DNA from: Nannocystis punicea
GTDB lineage: Bacteria; Myxococcota_A; Polyangia; Nannocystales; Nannocystaceae
Direction of reading: 5' to 3'
DNA length: 64,000 bases
NCBI RefSeq assembly: GCF_026965555.1
Contig: NZ_CP114040.1
Span: 5,394,001-5,458,000, forward strand
Below the pieces are notes generated by a model. It worked only from the letters and a program-made list of their open reading frames with translations, was not told the origin of the DNA and did not search any database. The position numbers were made by a program, and so were the translations under genes. Below, in pieces: positions 43,423 to 52,514 of the stretch (its first letter is position 1; every line of letters starts with the position of its first letter).

Positions 43423-46400
43423 ATGGAGCAGGGAAGCACGGGCCTCGGCGAGGGTGCCCCTCGCGCGCGCGAGCGCAAGGGTCCGTCGAGCCCGATCTAC
43501 TCGGTCGAGCTCGAGGTCTTCGAGGGCCCGCTCGACCTGCTGCTGCACCTCGTGCGCAAGCACGAGCTCGACATCCTCGACATCCCGATCTCGTTCGTCG
43601 CCGAGAAGTACCTCGCGTACCTCGACGTGATGCGCCAGCTCGACCTCGAGATCGCCGGCGACTACCTGGTGATGGCCGCGACGCTGGCGTACCTCAAGAG
43701 CCGCGAGCTGCTGCCGCCGGAGCCGCGCGCGGGCGAGGCGGGCCAGAGCGAGGAGGAGGAGGGCGAGGACCCGCGCGAGGCGCTGATCCGCCGGCTCGTC
43801 GAGTACGAGCGGTTCAAGCAGGCCGCGGCCGAGCTCGACTCGCTGCCGGTGTCGGGTCGCGACGTGTTCGCCCGCGGCGCCGAGCTGGTGATGCCGCCGA
43901 TCGACCCCGGGCTCGCGCCGGTGTCGCTGTTCAACCTCGCGGAGGCGTACTACCGCGTGCTCACGCGCGCGAAGGTGAAGTCGACGCACGAGGTCCAGAT
44001 CGAGGCGGTGACGGTGGCCCAGCGGATCAAGCAGCTGGCGCTGATCCTCGAGGAGAAGCCGCACTTCGAGTTCGAGGAGCTGTTCCTGAACCGCACCTGG
44101 AACAGCGAGCGCGAGCTGCGGGCGATGATGGTGGTGACGCTGATGTCGATCCTCGAGATGGTGAAGCTCGGGGTCGCCGGCGTGCAGCAGCCGCACGAGA
44201 GCCCGACGATCCGGATCTACCGCCGCGCCTCGGCCGAGCAGACGCAGGCGGCGCTGGCCGACTACGACGAGGACGCCAGCTTCGGCGCGCCGAAGCCGAA
44301 AGCCGGCGAAGAGGGCGCGCCCCCGCCGGCGCGCGAGGGCAAGCCGCCGCGCACGGAGGCCGAGCTCGACGCGGTCGAGGAGGCGGCGCTGCTCGCCGAG
44401 GCGCTGGCGTCGGTGCAAGAGCCCGAGGAGCCCGTCGTCGGCTACGCCGACGAGGGCGAGGACGTGGCGGCGAACGACCCCGCCTCCGAGTACGACGACG
44501 AGGCCCGCCCGGCGCCGCGCGTCCGCCGAGCCGAGGGCCGGCCGACGCGGCAGGGTCGGGATGTCCTCGAGGACAGGGACGAGGAGATCGAGGACTTCCG
44601 CGACGGGCGGCTGGTGATCGTCGAGGGGACGAGCGCCGAGGTGCCGCGGGAGGAGGACGGCCGGACGCGACGGGGCAGGCTCGCAGAAGCGGCAGCGGGG
44701 TCGAGCCCGGTGGCCGACGCGGAGCAGGATGTCCCTTCGGACAGCTCGGCGGGCGACGGCTCGGCTGGCGAAGGCTCGGCGGGCCTCCCCGAGCCAGCAG
44801 CGGCAGGGCTCCAGGCGGACGCGGGTGTCGAGGGGGACGCGTGGGCTGCCGGTGCGAGCAGGCCCGTGGAAGATGAGGCGGAGACGGCGGACGCGGCGAC
44901 GCGCGAGGCCGAGCTGGCGGACGAGGCCCTGAGCGGCAGCGCGCCGGGGGGCGAAGATGTCCGCGGGGACACGTCGAAGGATGACGAGGACGACGCGCTC
45001 GTCGGGGTCGGGACCGCGGAGGAGGCGGGAGCGGACGGCGACGGACCTCCGGCCGCAGAGGACCTCGGGGGCGATGCTGCGGAGGCGGTCGAGGCTGTCG
45101 AGCGTGGGCCGAGCGGAGAAGATGTCTCCGGGGACATGTCGGCGGAGAGCTTCGAAGCGGGCAGGGTCGACGCGAGGAGCGACGCCGAGGAGCCGGTCGC
45201 TGCCGAGCGCGGGCCGAGCGAAGAAGATGTCTCCGGGGACACGTCGGCGGAGAGCTTCGAAGCGGACGGGATCGACACAGGGAGCGACGCCGATGAGCCG
45301 ATTGCTGTCGAGCGCGGGCCGAGCGAAGAAGATGTCTCTGGGGACACGCCGGCGGAGAGCTTCGAAGCGGGCGGGGTCGACACGGGGAGCGACGCCGAGG
45401 AGCCGGTTGCTGTCGAGCGTGAGCCGAGCGAAGAAGATGTCTCTGGGGACACGTCGGCGGAGAGCGCCGACAATGACGGCTACGGTTCGAAGCGGCGGGC
45501 CGAGGCGACGTGGGAAGTCGACACGGCGAGCGATGCAGTCGAGGTCACGGCTGGACCCGTCGTCGACGATGCCGTTGCGGACACGTCTGTAGCGGGTGCT
45601 GCTGCGCAGAGCGAGGATGCCCTCGGGGACACATCGCCGGATGGCGGTCTCGATGCGTCGGGAGCCGCCGAGGAGGTGCGAGCGGTCGAAGGGGTGAGCG
45701 TCGGCCCGGCGGACGCCTTCGACACCTCGAGTGATGTCCCGGTGGTCATGCCGGACTCGTCGGGCGAGGCGCACGAGGCAGAAGTCGCGGTCGAGGAAGT
45801 GCCGACGAGCGAGGATGTCCCTGGGGACCTATCGACGGAGCATTCTGAGGATGGCGGCGTCGTTGCGTCGCCGAAGCCGGCCGAGGCGCAAGCGGTCCGC
45901 TCGTGGAGCGAGCTCGACGAGGCGGAAGTCCCGGTCGCGGAAGAGCCGACGAGCGAAGATGTCCTCGGAGACACGTCGGTGGGGAGCGTCCAGATCGACG
46001 TTTTTGCGTCGCCGAGCACGGAGGTGGCACGAGATGCCGAGACGGCGAGCGATGTGTCGGAGCCGGAGTGCGCAGACGCGATCGACGACGCACTGCGGGG
46101 CGAGGATGTCCGCGGAGACACGTCGGAGGTGCAGGGCCTCGAGGATGCCTCGTCGAGCAAGGGGCAGGCGCGCGCGGAATCCGAGTGGGCGAGCGAGCCC
46201 GACGCAACGTCGGACGCGGAGCCGTGCGCCGAGGCGTGGAGGCCGGAGGATGTCCTCGAGGTCACGTCGGCGCAGGTGCGCCAGGACGTCGATGTGACTG
46301 CGCGCGAAGACGAGGCCGACGCGAGCCCTCGTCCCAGCGAAGCGCTGGAGGAGCTCGGCGAAGCGTCGGGCCGCGGGGATGTCCATGAGGACACATTGGC

Positions 46401-47280
46401 GGAGAGCTCGGCGCCCGGCGGCGGGGATGTTTGGTCGCGGGCGATCGAGACGACGAGCCTGAGTGCCGGGGTGCGGGAGAGCGCTGTTGTCCCGCCCGGT
46501 ACCTGGGGCGTGGACGACCAGGACGATGGTGTCGGGGGGCCGCAGGGCGCGGACGAGTCGCAGGCTGGCGCCGGTAGCGACGTCGAGACTTCGGCGGAAG
46601 GCATCACGGCGTCGGGGGACGAGGAGCGGCCGGACGCAGTTGCGGGGAGCGAAGAAGTCCTCGAGGACATGCAGGACGCCGCGGAGAGCGAAGAAGTCCT
46701 CGAGGACATGCAGGAGGCCGCGGCCGGGAGCGAAGATGTCCCCGAGGACATGCAGGAGGCAGTCGCCGGGAGCGAAGAAATTCTCGGGGACATGCAGGAG
46801 GCAGCCGCCGAGAGCGAAGATGTCCCCGAGGACATGCAGGGCGCAGGGGCCGGAAGCGAAGATGTCCCCGAGGACATGCAGGAGGCGGCTGCGGGGAGCG
46901 AAGAAATTCCCGAGGACATGCAGGAGGCGGCCGCGAGGAGCGAAGAAGTCCCCGAGGACATGCAGGACGCAGCCGCGGAGAGCGGAGATGTCCCCGAGGA
47001 CATGCAGGTCGCGGACATGCAGGAGGCGGCCAAGGGGCGCGAAGAAGTCCTTGAGGACATGCGAGAGGCGGCCGCGGAGAGTGAAGATGTCTCCGAGGAC
47101 ATCCAGGCTCTTCGCCGAGCCGACGTCGACGCGGGGGCCGGAGATGCGGGCAGCGGCGGTGAACCTGTCCATTCGGACAGTGACGAGGACGCGGCCGGCG
47201 GGTTATTCCTCAACACGGGCGAGGGCCTCGGCGCGCGCGAGCTCGGCGAGGTCGACGACGATGAGGATGACGCGCAGTGA
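43423..47280 (+). CDS. scpA: Segregation and condensation protein A with giant acidic C-terminal extension
   Basis: ScpA is the kleisin of the bacterial condensin Smc-ScpA-ScpB. The core occupies residues of about 20-275: YSVELEVFEGPLDLLLHLVR, LDILDIPISFVAEKYLAYLD and the C-terminal winged helix (NSERELRAMMVVTLMSILEM). ScpA is normally about 250-300 residues; this one has 1,285. The remaining 1,000 residues are disordered and strongly acidic, built from palindrome-derived repeats including a 35-residue unit (near 563-700) and a 14-residue unit (DVPEDMQEAAAGSE type, near 1077-1235). Start ATG at 43423; GTG 43402 is an alternative. The gene is 29 bases after the protease gene and 25 before scpB. 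Confidence 0.92.
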   Translation: MEQGSTGLGEGAPRARERKGPSSPIYSVELEVFEGPLDLLLHLVRKHELDILDIPISFVAEKYLAYLDVMRQLDLEIAGDYLVMAATLAYLKSRELLPPEPRAGEAGQSEEEEGEDPREALIRRLVEYERFKQAAAELDSLPVSGRDVFARGAELVMPPIDPGLAPVSLFNLAEAYYRVLTRAKVKSTHEVQIEAVTVAQRIKQLALILEEKPHFEFEELFLNRTWNSERELRAMMVVTLMSILEMVKLGVAGVQQPHESPTIRIYRRASAEQTQAALADYDEDASFGAPKPKAGEEGAPPPAREGKPPRTEAELDAVEEAALLAEALASVQEPEEPVVGYADEGEDVAANDPASEYDDEARPAPRVRRAEGRPTRQGRDVLEDRDEEIEDFRDGRLVIVEGTSAEVPREEDGRTRRGRLAEAAAGSSPVADAEQDVPSDSSAGDGSAGEGSAGLPEPAAAGLQADAGVEGDAWAAGASRPVEDEAETADAATREAELADEALSGSAPGGEDVRGDTSKDDEDDALVGVGTAEEAGADGDGPPAAEDLGGDAAEAVEAVERGPSGEDVSGDMSAESFEAGRVDARSDAEEPVAAERGPSEEDVSGDTSAESFEADGIDTGSDADEPIAVERGPSEEDVSGDTPAESFEAGGVDTGSDAEEPVAVEREPSEEDVSGDTSAESADNDGYGSKRRAEATWEVDTASDAVEVTAGPVVDDAVADTSVAGAAAQSEDALGDTSPDGGLDASGAAEEVRAVEGVSVGPADAFDTSSDVPVVMPDSSGEAHEAEVAVEEVPTSEDVPGDLSTEHSEDGGVVASPKPAEAQAVRSWSELDEAEVPVAEEPTSEDVLGDTSVGSVQIDVFASPSTEVARDAETASDVSEPECADAIDDALRGEDVRGDTSEVQGLEDASSSKGQARAESEWASEPDATSDAEPCAEAWRPEDVLEVTSAQVRQDVDVTAREDEADASPRPSEALEELGEASGRGDVHEDTLAESSAPGGGDVWSRAIETTSLSAGVRESAVVPPGTWGVDDQDDGVGGPQGADESQAGAGSDVETSAEGITASGDEERPDAVAGSEEVLEDMQDAAESEEVLEDMQEAAAGSEDVPEDMQEAVAGSEEILGDMQEAAAESEDVPEDMQGAGAGSEDVPEDMQEAAAGSEEIPEDMQEAAARSEEVPEDMQDAAAESGDVPEDMQVADMQEAAKGREEVLEDMREAAAESEDVSEDIQALRRADVDAGAGDAGSGGEPVHSDSDEDAAGGLFLNTGEGLGARELGEVDDDEDDAQ
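45121..45540 (+). repeat. 105-bp tandem repeat in scpA
   Basis: Four copies start at 45121, 45226, 45331 and 45436, exactly 105 bp apart. Each holds one palindrome (GATGTCTCCGGGGACA type) and encodes a 35-residue unit containing EEDVSGDTSAESFEA and GSDAEEPVAVER. Confidence 0.92.
46654..47127 (+). repeat. 42-bp tandem repeat in scpA
   Basis: Eleven unit starts at 46654, 46693, 46735, 46777, 46819, 46861, 46903, 46945, 46987, 47044 and 47086. Most are 42 bp apart; there is one 39-bp and one 57-bp step. The unit contains a palindrome and encodes 14 residues such as DVPEDMQEAAAGSE. The tail of the array changes to DVSEDIQAL. Confidence 0.93.
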
Positions 47281-47305
47281 CGGCGGCCGTGACAGGGGGT
47301 AGGAC

Positions 47306-50300
47306 ATGGTAAAGCCGCGCAAGACGGGCCTGAAGGCCCCGCCGCGGGTACACGCGGGCGAGAGCGTGCCGGCCGTCGGTCCCGAGACGCCCGAGTCGAC
47401 CGACACGACGGCGGAGCCCGAGCGCGACGAGGCCGCGAGCGCGGTGGACGAGGCTGCGGCAGCGACTTCGGTCGAGGACGCCGGCGACGCGCCGCTCGAG
47501 GAGAGCAGCGGGGGTCTTCCGGAGGATGCGTCGAGCAGTGAGGCCGCGGAGTCCGGCGACACGAAGCCGGCCGAGGCAGAGAGCGGATCGCGGTCGCGTG
47601 CTTCGCGTCGCGGCCGGACCGGGGCCCGCAGCAAGAGCAGCGGCGACGAGGGCGGCTCTACGGACGCCGAGGCGCCGCGCGCTCGCACGGGACGTCGCAG
47701 CCGCGGAGCGGGACGCGCGAGCGGTCAGCGCGGGCCGGCGGGCGGCGAAGCGGAGGCGGGCGTCGAGGCTGGCGGCGAGCCGGGGGAGGCCGACAGGGGC
47801 GTCGAGGCTGGCGGCGAGTTGGGAGATGTTGGCGGGGGCGTCGGAGCCGGCGGCGAGCTGGGGGATGCCGACAGAGGCGCCGGGGCCGGCAGCGAGCCGG
47901 GCGAGCCGGGGGAACTGGGGACCGACGGGCGAGATGCGGCGGGAGGCGACGCGGAGCACGAGGCGAGCGACGAGCAGAGCGCCGACTCTGCTCTGTACGA
48001 GCGAGGCGAGGCTCCCGCGGCTGATTCCCAGCCGGTAGCGAGCGAAGTCCCCGGGCTGTCCGATGAGACAGGTGGAAGGGCCGAGAGCGGCGCCGAAGCG
48101 TCGGAGGCGGACGAGCGCGCCGGCGCCGAGGGGCAGGGTGATGCTCCGGCGGACGGAACGCCGAGCGGCGCGGAGAATCTGCCCGAGGGAGCAGGTCCGG
48201 AGGATCCGATCACGGCAGCGCTGGCTGCTGCTTCGGCGCCGCGGGCGGCCACCCCGGGCGTGGTGCTGAGTGACGAGCTGCCGATCGATCCGGACGACGA
48301 CCTGCGCGGGATCGAGGGCGAGGCCTCGGCGCGCCTGGTGTCGATCCTCGAGAGCCTCCTGTTTTCGGCGGCGAAGCCGCTGTCGGTCAAGGACCTGCGC
48401 AAGGTGCTGCAGGAGACCAGTCAGCGGCAGATCCAGCTGGCGCTGCGGCACTTGATGGACGTGACGAGCACGCGGGGGATCGTGCTCGCGCAGGTCGCGG
48501 GCGGGTTCCAGTTCCGCACGCACCCCGAGAACGCGGTGTGGGTGCAGAAGATGCTGCAGGCCAAGCCGGCGAAGCTGAGCCGGACTCAGATCGAGACGCT
48601 GGCGATCGTGGCCTACCGACAACCGGTCACGCGGCCCGAGATCGACGACATCCGCGGCGTCGACAGTGGCGCGGTGCTGAAGTCGCTGCTCGAGCGCGAG
48701 CTGATCCAGATCGTCGGCAAGAAGGACGAGCCGGGGCGTCCGTTGCTGTACGGGACGACCGTCCGGTTCCTCGAGTTCTTCAACCTCCGCGGGCTGCGCG
48801 ACCTGCCCACCCTGCGTGACTTCCGTGACCTGTCGGAGGAGTCGAAGGCGACCGTGCGCGAGCGTCTCGGCGACCTCCAGATCGCCGAGGCGCTCGGGCA
48901 GGAGGTGCTCGGCTTCACCGGTCCTGACGGACAGGGTGCTTCGGACATGTCCCTGGAGGCAGGAGCGGCGGCGCCGGGCGAGGGCGCAGCGGAGGGCGGC
49001 GAGGCGTCGCAGGCGAGCGAGGCGGGGGCATCCGGCGCTGCCGACGGCGCGGGGCGAGCCGTGTCGGAGCCGAGCGGCGAGGCCACGGACGGTGCGGCGG
49101 CATCGGACGGCGCGGCATCGGAGGCGCGGAGCGAGGCGAGTGCGGGGGACGGCGAATCTGCTGATGTGAGGGGCGAGGGCGAGGCAGTGGACGGCGAGGG
49201 ACCGCGGGCAGAGGAGGAGGCCGAGCGGACCGATGGGGCCGGGGATCACGAGGAGGCGGCGAGCGACGCGGACGTCGAGTCGAATTCGGATATCGTGGAC
49301 GACCGCGACGAGAGCGCTCTGCGTGTAGCGGAGGACGAGTCGGAGCGGGGCGAGGCCCGGGCGGACGCTGAGGGCGCTGCGTTGGCAGCGGACGCCGAAT
49401 CGCGCGCGGACGTCGCGGACGCCCGCGCGACGCGTGACGTGAACGACGAGTCTGCGCAGGATTCGGGCGCGGCAGCGGACGACGCGGACGAGGGGGCGGA
49501 AGCGAATGTCGCGGACGCCGCGGATGAGCGAGGCGCCACGCTGGATGGGGACGACGTGCTCGGTCGGGACGAGGGCGAGGCGGCGGACGAAGTCGCGGCG
49601 ATGGATGCCGACGAGGAGTCGCATGCGGACGACGCGGACGAGTCGGGTGACCACGAGGCCGCCGCGAGCGACGATGGATCGGACGACGAGGCGGCGAGCG
49701 ACGAGGGCGAGGACGACGACGAGGCGGCGAGCGACGCGGCCGAGGACGACGACGAGGTCACGAGCGACGATGGAGCGGACGACGACGACGCTGCCGCGAG
49801 CGACGAGGTAGCGAGCGACGATGGAGCGGACGACGACGACGCTGCCGCGAGCGATGAAGAAGCGGACGACGAAGAAGCCGAGGCGAGCGACGACGGGGCG
49901 GACGACGAAGAAGCCGCGGCGAGCGATGATCGCGCGGACGACGTCGAGGACGCGCACGATGGGGCTGATGACGCGTCGGACCCGGAAGATGTCGATGAAG
50001 CCGCGCCGAGCGACGATGCTCGCCGGGTGAGCTTCGACGTCGACGAGGACGTACGCGAGTGGGGCGACGAGGCGTCGGGCGCGGAGGACGTCGCCGACGA
50101 CGGACGCGGGAACGACGGCGAATTCGTCACCCGCGATGAGGATGCGGGCGAGATGGACGGGCAGTTCGACGCGGCGGATTCGGGCGCCTTCGACGAGGTT
50201 GCCGAGCGTGACGCGGATGTCGAGGCTGTCCTCGAAGACATGTCCGACGAGGACGCGGCGGAGCGCGACGGCGAGGCCGACGACGGGCGCGAGAGCGCCG

Positions 50301-50485
50301 ACGACGACGACGCAGGAGCCGACGGTGAAACGGCCGGCAAGCGGTGGGACGAAGATGACGGCGGGCGCGCGCTGGCAGCGGCCGACGAGCCCTCCTACGG
50401 GCGCGAGGACGCGACGACCGGGCGATCGACGCCGCAACGGCCGCGGCGCGAGCCGGCGGCCGGGGACGATGAACACGAGGATTGA
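47306..50485 (+). CDS. scpB: Segregation and condensation protein B with large acidic flanks
   Basis: ScpB pairs with ScpA on Smc. Its two winged-helix domains occupy residues of about 332-537: ASARLVSILESLLFSAAKPL, VTSTRGIVLAQVAGGFQFRT, LAIVAYRQPVTRPEIDDIRG and PLLYGTTVRFLEFFNLRGLR. The flanks are unusual: about 330 N-terminal residues rich in Glu/Gly/Ala (GGELGDVGGGVGAGGELGDA is a repeat of the N-terminal part) and over 500 acidic C-terminal residues with Asp/Glu/Ala repeats (DDDDAAASDEEADDEEAEAS). A typical ScpB has about 200 residues. It starts 25 bases after scpA and ends 30 bases before rluB. Confidence 0.92.
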   Translation: MVKPRKTGLKAPPRVHAGESVPAVGPETPESTDTTAEPERDEAASAVDEAAAATSVEDAGDAPLEESSGGLPEDASSSEAAESGDTKPAEAESGSRSRASRRGRTGARSKSSGDEGGSTDAEAPRARTGRRSRGAGRASGQRGPAGGEAEAGVEAGGEPGEADRGVEAGGELGDVGGGVGAGGELGDADRGAGAGSEPGEPGELGTDGRDAAGGDAEHEASDEQSADSALYERGEAPAADSQPVASEVPGLSDETGGRAESGAEASEADERAGAEGQGDAPADGTPSGAENLPEGAGPEDPITAALAAASAPRAATPGVVLSDELPIDPDDDLRGIEGEASARLVSILESLLFSAAKPLSVKDLRKVLQETSQRQIQLALRHLMDVTSTRGIVLAQVAGGFQFRTHPENAVWVQKMLQAKPAKLSRTQIETLAIVAYRQPVTRPEIDDIRGVDSGAVLKSLLERELIQIVGKKDEPGRPLLYGTTVRFLEFFNLRGLRDLPTLRDFRDLSEESKATVRERLGDLQIAEALGQEVLGFTGPDGQGASDMSLEAGAAAPGEGAAEGGEASQASEAGASGAADGAGRAVSEPSGEATDGAAASDGAASEARSEASAGDGESADVRGEGEAVDGEGPRAEEEAERTDGAGDHEEAASDADVESNSDIVDDRDESALRVAEDESERGEARADAEGAALAADAESRADVADARATRDVNDESAQDSGAAADDADEGAEANVADAADERGATLDGDDVLGRDEGEAADEVAAMDADEESHADDADESGDHEAAASDDGSDDEAASDEGEDDDEAASDAAEDDDEVTSDDGADDDDAAASDEVASDDGADDDDAAASDEEADDEEAEASDDGADDEEAAASDDRADDVEDAHDGADDASDPEDVDEAAPSDDARRVSFDVDEDVREWGDEASGAEDVADDGRGNDGEFVTRDEDAGEMDGQFDAADSGAFDEVAERDADVEAVLEDMSDEDAAERDGEADDGRESADDDDAGADGETAGKRWDEDDGGRALAAADEPSYGREDATTGRSTPQRPRREPAAGDDEHED
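47751..47930 (+). repeat. Gly/Glu-rich repeat in the ScpB N-terminal region
   Basis: A repeat of approximately 45 bp, of which GAGGCTGGCGGCGAG and variants are the clearest segments. It encodes VEAGGEPGEADRGVEAGGEL-type units. Confidence 0.6.
49670..49940 (+). repeat. Asp/Glu repeat in the ScpB C-terminal region
   Basis: A repeated segment of the form GAGCGACGATGGAGCGGACG encodes SDDGADDDDAAASDE-type units. Copies begin near 49762 and 49812. Confidence 0.7.
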
Positions 50486-50515
50486 GCCGCGAGGCGGCGC
50501 AGAGGAGCAGCGAGC

Positions 50516-52447
50516 ATGAAGCGAACGACCAACCAGGGCAGGGCCGGCGGACCGAAGGCCGCCACGCGGTCGCAGGGCGCCCGGAATCAGGGCAAGGCGC
50601 AGGGCCGTCGAGACACGTCCGCGGCCGCTCGTCCGGCGAGCAAGGGCGGGACGCGGGCGCGTCCGGCCGGCGCGTCGGGGCGGGGTCGGCCCGGCGAGGC
50701 CGGCTCTGTCACGCGGGACAGAGGGGCGGACGGCGCGGAGACGAGGGGCGGTCCGGGTGGCCGAAAAGGCAGGTCCGAAGCGCCAGGTCGCGGAGAGCAT
50801 GTCCGCGGAGGCAGGTCGTTCGGGACGACCGGAGGGTCTCGCGGCGCGGGCGCGCGAGTCGGCGCCCCCGGGCGCGGACGGGCCGACAGGGCGGCGGCGG
50901 ACCACGACGGCGGGGAGCCCGCCCGAGCGGATCGGTCGCACGCCGGTCGCGCGGGCAAGGCGGTCCGCGAGTCCGGTGGCGGGCGGGCTGTCCGCGAGCC
51001 CGGTGGCAGGCGGGCTGCCCGCACGGACAGGTCGCAGGGCGCCGCTCGCGGAAAAGGGGCGGTGCGCGATGAGGGCAGGCGGGACCGAGAGGTCCTCGCG
51101 GACCTGGAAGATGTCCGGGAGGACAGGCCGCGCGCCGGCGCCGGCGAGCGATCTGCCCCAAAGGGCAGGTCGGGAGCGGCTGCTCGCGACGGCAAGTCGC
51201 CCGCCCGTGGAGCGGGGCGGGGCGCGGGGGTGAAGCGCGGGGGCGCGGCTGTCCGCGGGGACAGGTCGGAAGCGGCAGGGCGCGGGAGCGCGGCTGTCCG
51301 CGGGGCCAGGTCGAGCGGGGCTGCTGTCCGCGGGGACAGATCGGAAGCGGCGGGGCGCGGGAGCGCGGCCGTCCGCGGGGACAGGTCGGGCGGGCGCGGC
51401 GGGAAGGCCGGCGCGACCGGCACCGCGCGCGGCGGGAAGGCCCGCGGGTCGGCTGTTCCGAAGGACAGTTCGGCGCCGCGCGGTCTCACCGACGCGGTGG
51501 CGCTGCGGCGCGCCGAACGGGCGGCCGCGACGCGGACCGGCGCGAAGGCCCCGGCGAAGGCGAAGGCGAAGGGGAGCGCGGCGGCGCCGGAGATCCTGCG
51601 ACCGCCGACGGTGCGGCTGCAGAAGGCGCTGGCGGCGGCCGGCGTGACCTCGCGGCGCAAGGCCGAGGAGCTGATCGCGGCCGGAGCGATCAAGGTGAAC
51701 GGCAAGCGGGTCACGGAGCTGGGCACGAAGGTCGACCCCGACCGCGACGTGATCGAGGTCCGGGGCAGCCGCGTGCAGCTGGAGAAGAAGGTGTACTTCC
51801 TGCTGAACAAGCCCGACGGCGTGGTCTGCTCGGCCGAGGGCCCGAAAGACGGCGAGGGGCGCCCGACGGTGCTGTCGCTGTTCCCGGAGCTGGCGCAGCG
51901 GATCTACCCGGTCGGTCGCCTCGACTTTCACACCCGCGGGGCGCTCATCCTGACCAACGACGGCGATCTCGCGGCGGCGCTGACCCACCCGCGGCACGAG
52001 ATCCCGAAGACCTACCACGTGAAGTTTCAGGGCAAGCTCACGGAGGCCGAGCTCGGCACCCTGGCCAACGGGGTCACGCTCGAGGACGGGACGGTCACTC
52101 GCCCGGCGGCCGAGGTCAGCGTGATCAAGGATACCGCGACCAACAGCTGGGTGCAGATCACGCTGCGACAGGGCCTGAACCGGCAGATTCGCCGCATGGG
52201 CGAGGCTATCGGCAGACCGGTCCTGAAGCTCATCCGCGTCGCCATCGGCGATGTCACGGCGGATGGGCTGGCAGATGGTGAGTTTCGTCCGCTGACCCCC
52301 ACCGAGGTCTACGACCTGATGGCCGCCGCGTCGCCGGCCGCGCATCCGGGCGCCAAGGCCCGCGCCCGCCATGGAGGCGAGGATTCGACCCCCGCTGCGG
52401 GCGGACGGGCGCGTTCCCGGCTTGCGCCGGGGAAGCGGGCGGGGTAG
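50516..52447 (+). CDS. RluB-type pseudouridine synthase with basic N-terminal extension
   Basis: The C-terminal 280 residues (from about 363) form a standard RluB/RsuA-family enzyme: an S4 domain (VRLQKALAAAGVTSRRKAEE), the catalytic loop PVGRLDFHTRGALILTNDGD with the active-site Asp, and QGLNRQIRRMGEAIGRPVLK. The family modifies 23S (RluB) or 16S (RsuA) rRNA; this is most like RluB because of the position after scpB. The N-terminal 360 residues are Arg/Gly/Ala-rich and basic, with repeated AAGRGSAAVRGDRS-type segments from palindrome DNA. The extension is in sharp charge contrast with ScpA and ScpB. Confidence 0.88.
   Translation: MKRTTNQGRAGGPKAATRSQGARNQGKAQGRRDTSAAARPASKGGTRARPAGASGRGRPGEAGSVTRDRGADGAETRGGPGGRKGRSEAPGRGEHVRGGRSFGTTGGSRGAGARVGAPGRGRADRAAADHDGGEPARADRSHAGRAGKAVRESGGGRAVREPGGRRAARTDRSQGAARGKGAVRDEGRRDREVLADLEDVREDRPRAGAGERSAPKGRSGAAARDGKSPARGAGRGAGVKRGGAAVRGDRSEAAGRGSAAVRGARSSGAAVRGDRSEAAGRGSAAVRGDRSGGRGGKAGATGTARGGKARGSAVPKDSSAPRGLTDAVALRRAERAAATRTGAKAPAKAKAKGSAAAPEILRPPTVRLQKALAAAGVTSRRKAEELIAAGAIKVNGKRVTELGTKVDPDRDVIEVRGSRVQLEKKVYFLLNKPDGVVCSAEGPKDGEGRPTVLSLFPELAQRIYPVGRLDFHTRGALILTNDGDLAAALTHPRHEIPKTYHVKFQGKLTEAELGTLANGVTLEDGTVTRPAAEVSVIKDTATNSWVQITLRQGLNRQIRRMGEAIGRPVLKLIRVAIGDVTADGLADGEFRPLTPTEVYDLMAAASPAAHPGAKARARHGGEDSTPAAGGRARSRLAPGKRAG
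50755..51480. repeat. Palindrome-rich region in the RluB N-terminal extension
   Basis: Frequent copies, including a degenerate one near 50768-50786, AAGATGTCC-GGGA-GGACAGG near 51108, and a repeated GCTGTCC-GCGG-GGACAGGTC segment near 51248, 51293, 51320 and 51365. Read as AVRGDRSEAAGRG. Confidence 0.8.
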
Positions 52448-52514
52448 TGTCCGCGCCCCGCTCGTCGTTCAGGACCCGCAGGGGTCGTGAAGACAATTTC
52501 CGCCAGGACTTCGT

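Noticed and set aside
46654..47127. Array looking like a CRISPR locus
   Set aside because: The units are coding, in frame with scpA, and there are no unique spacers; cas genes are absent.
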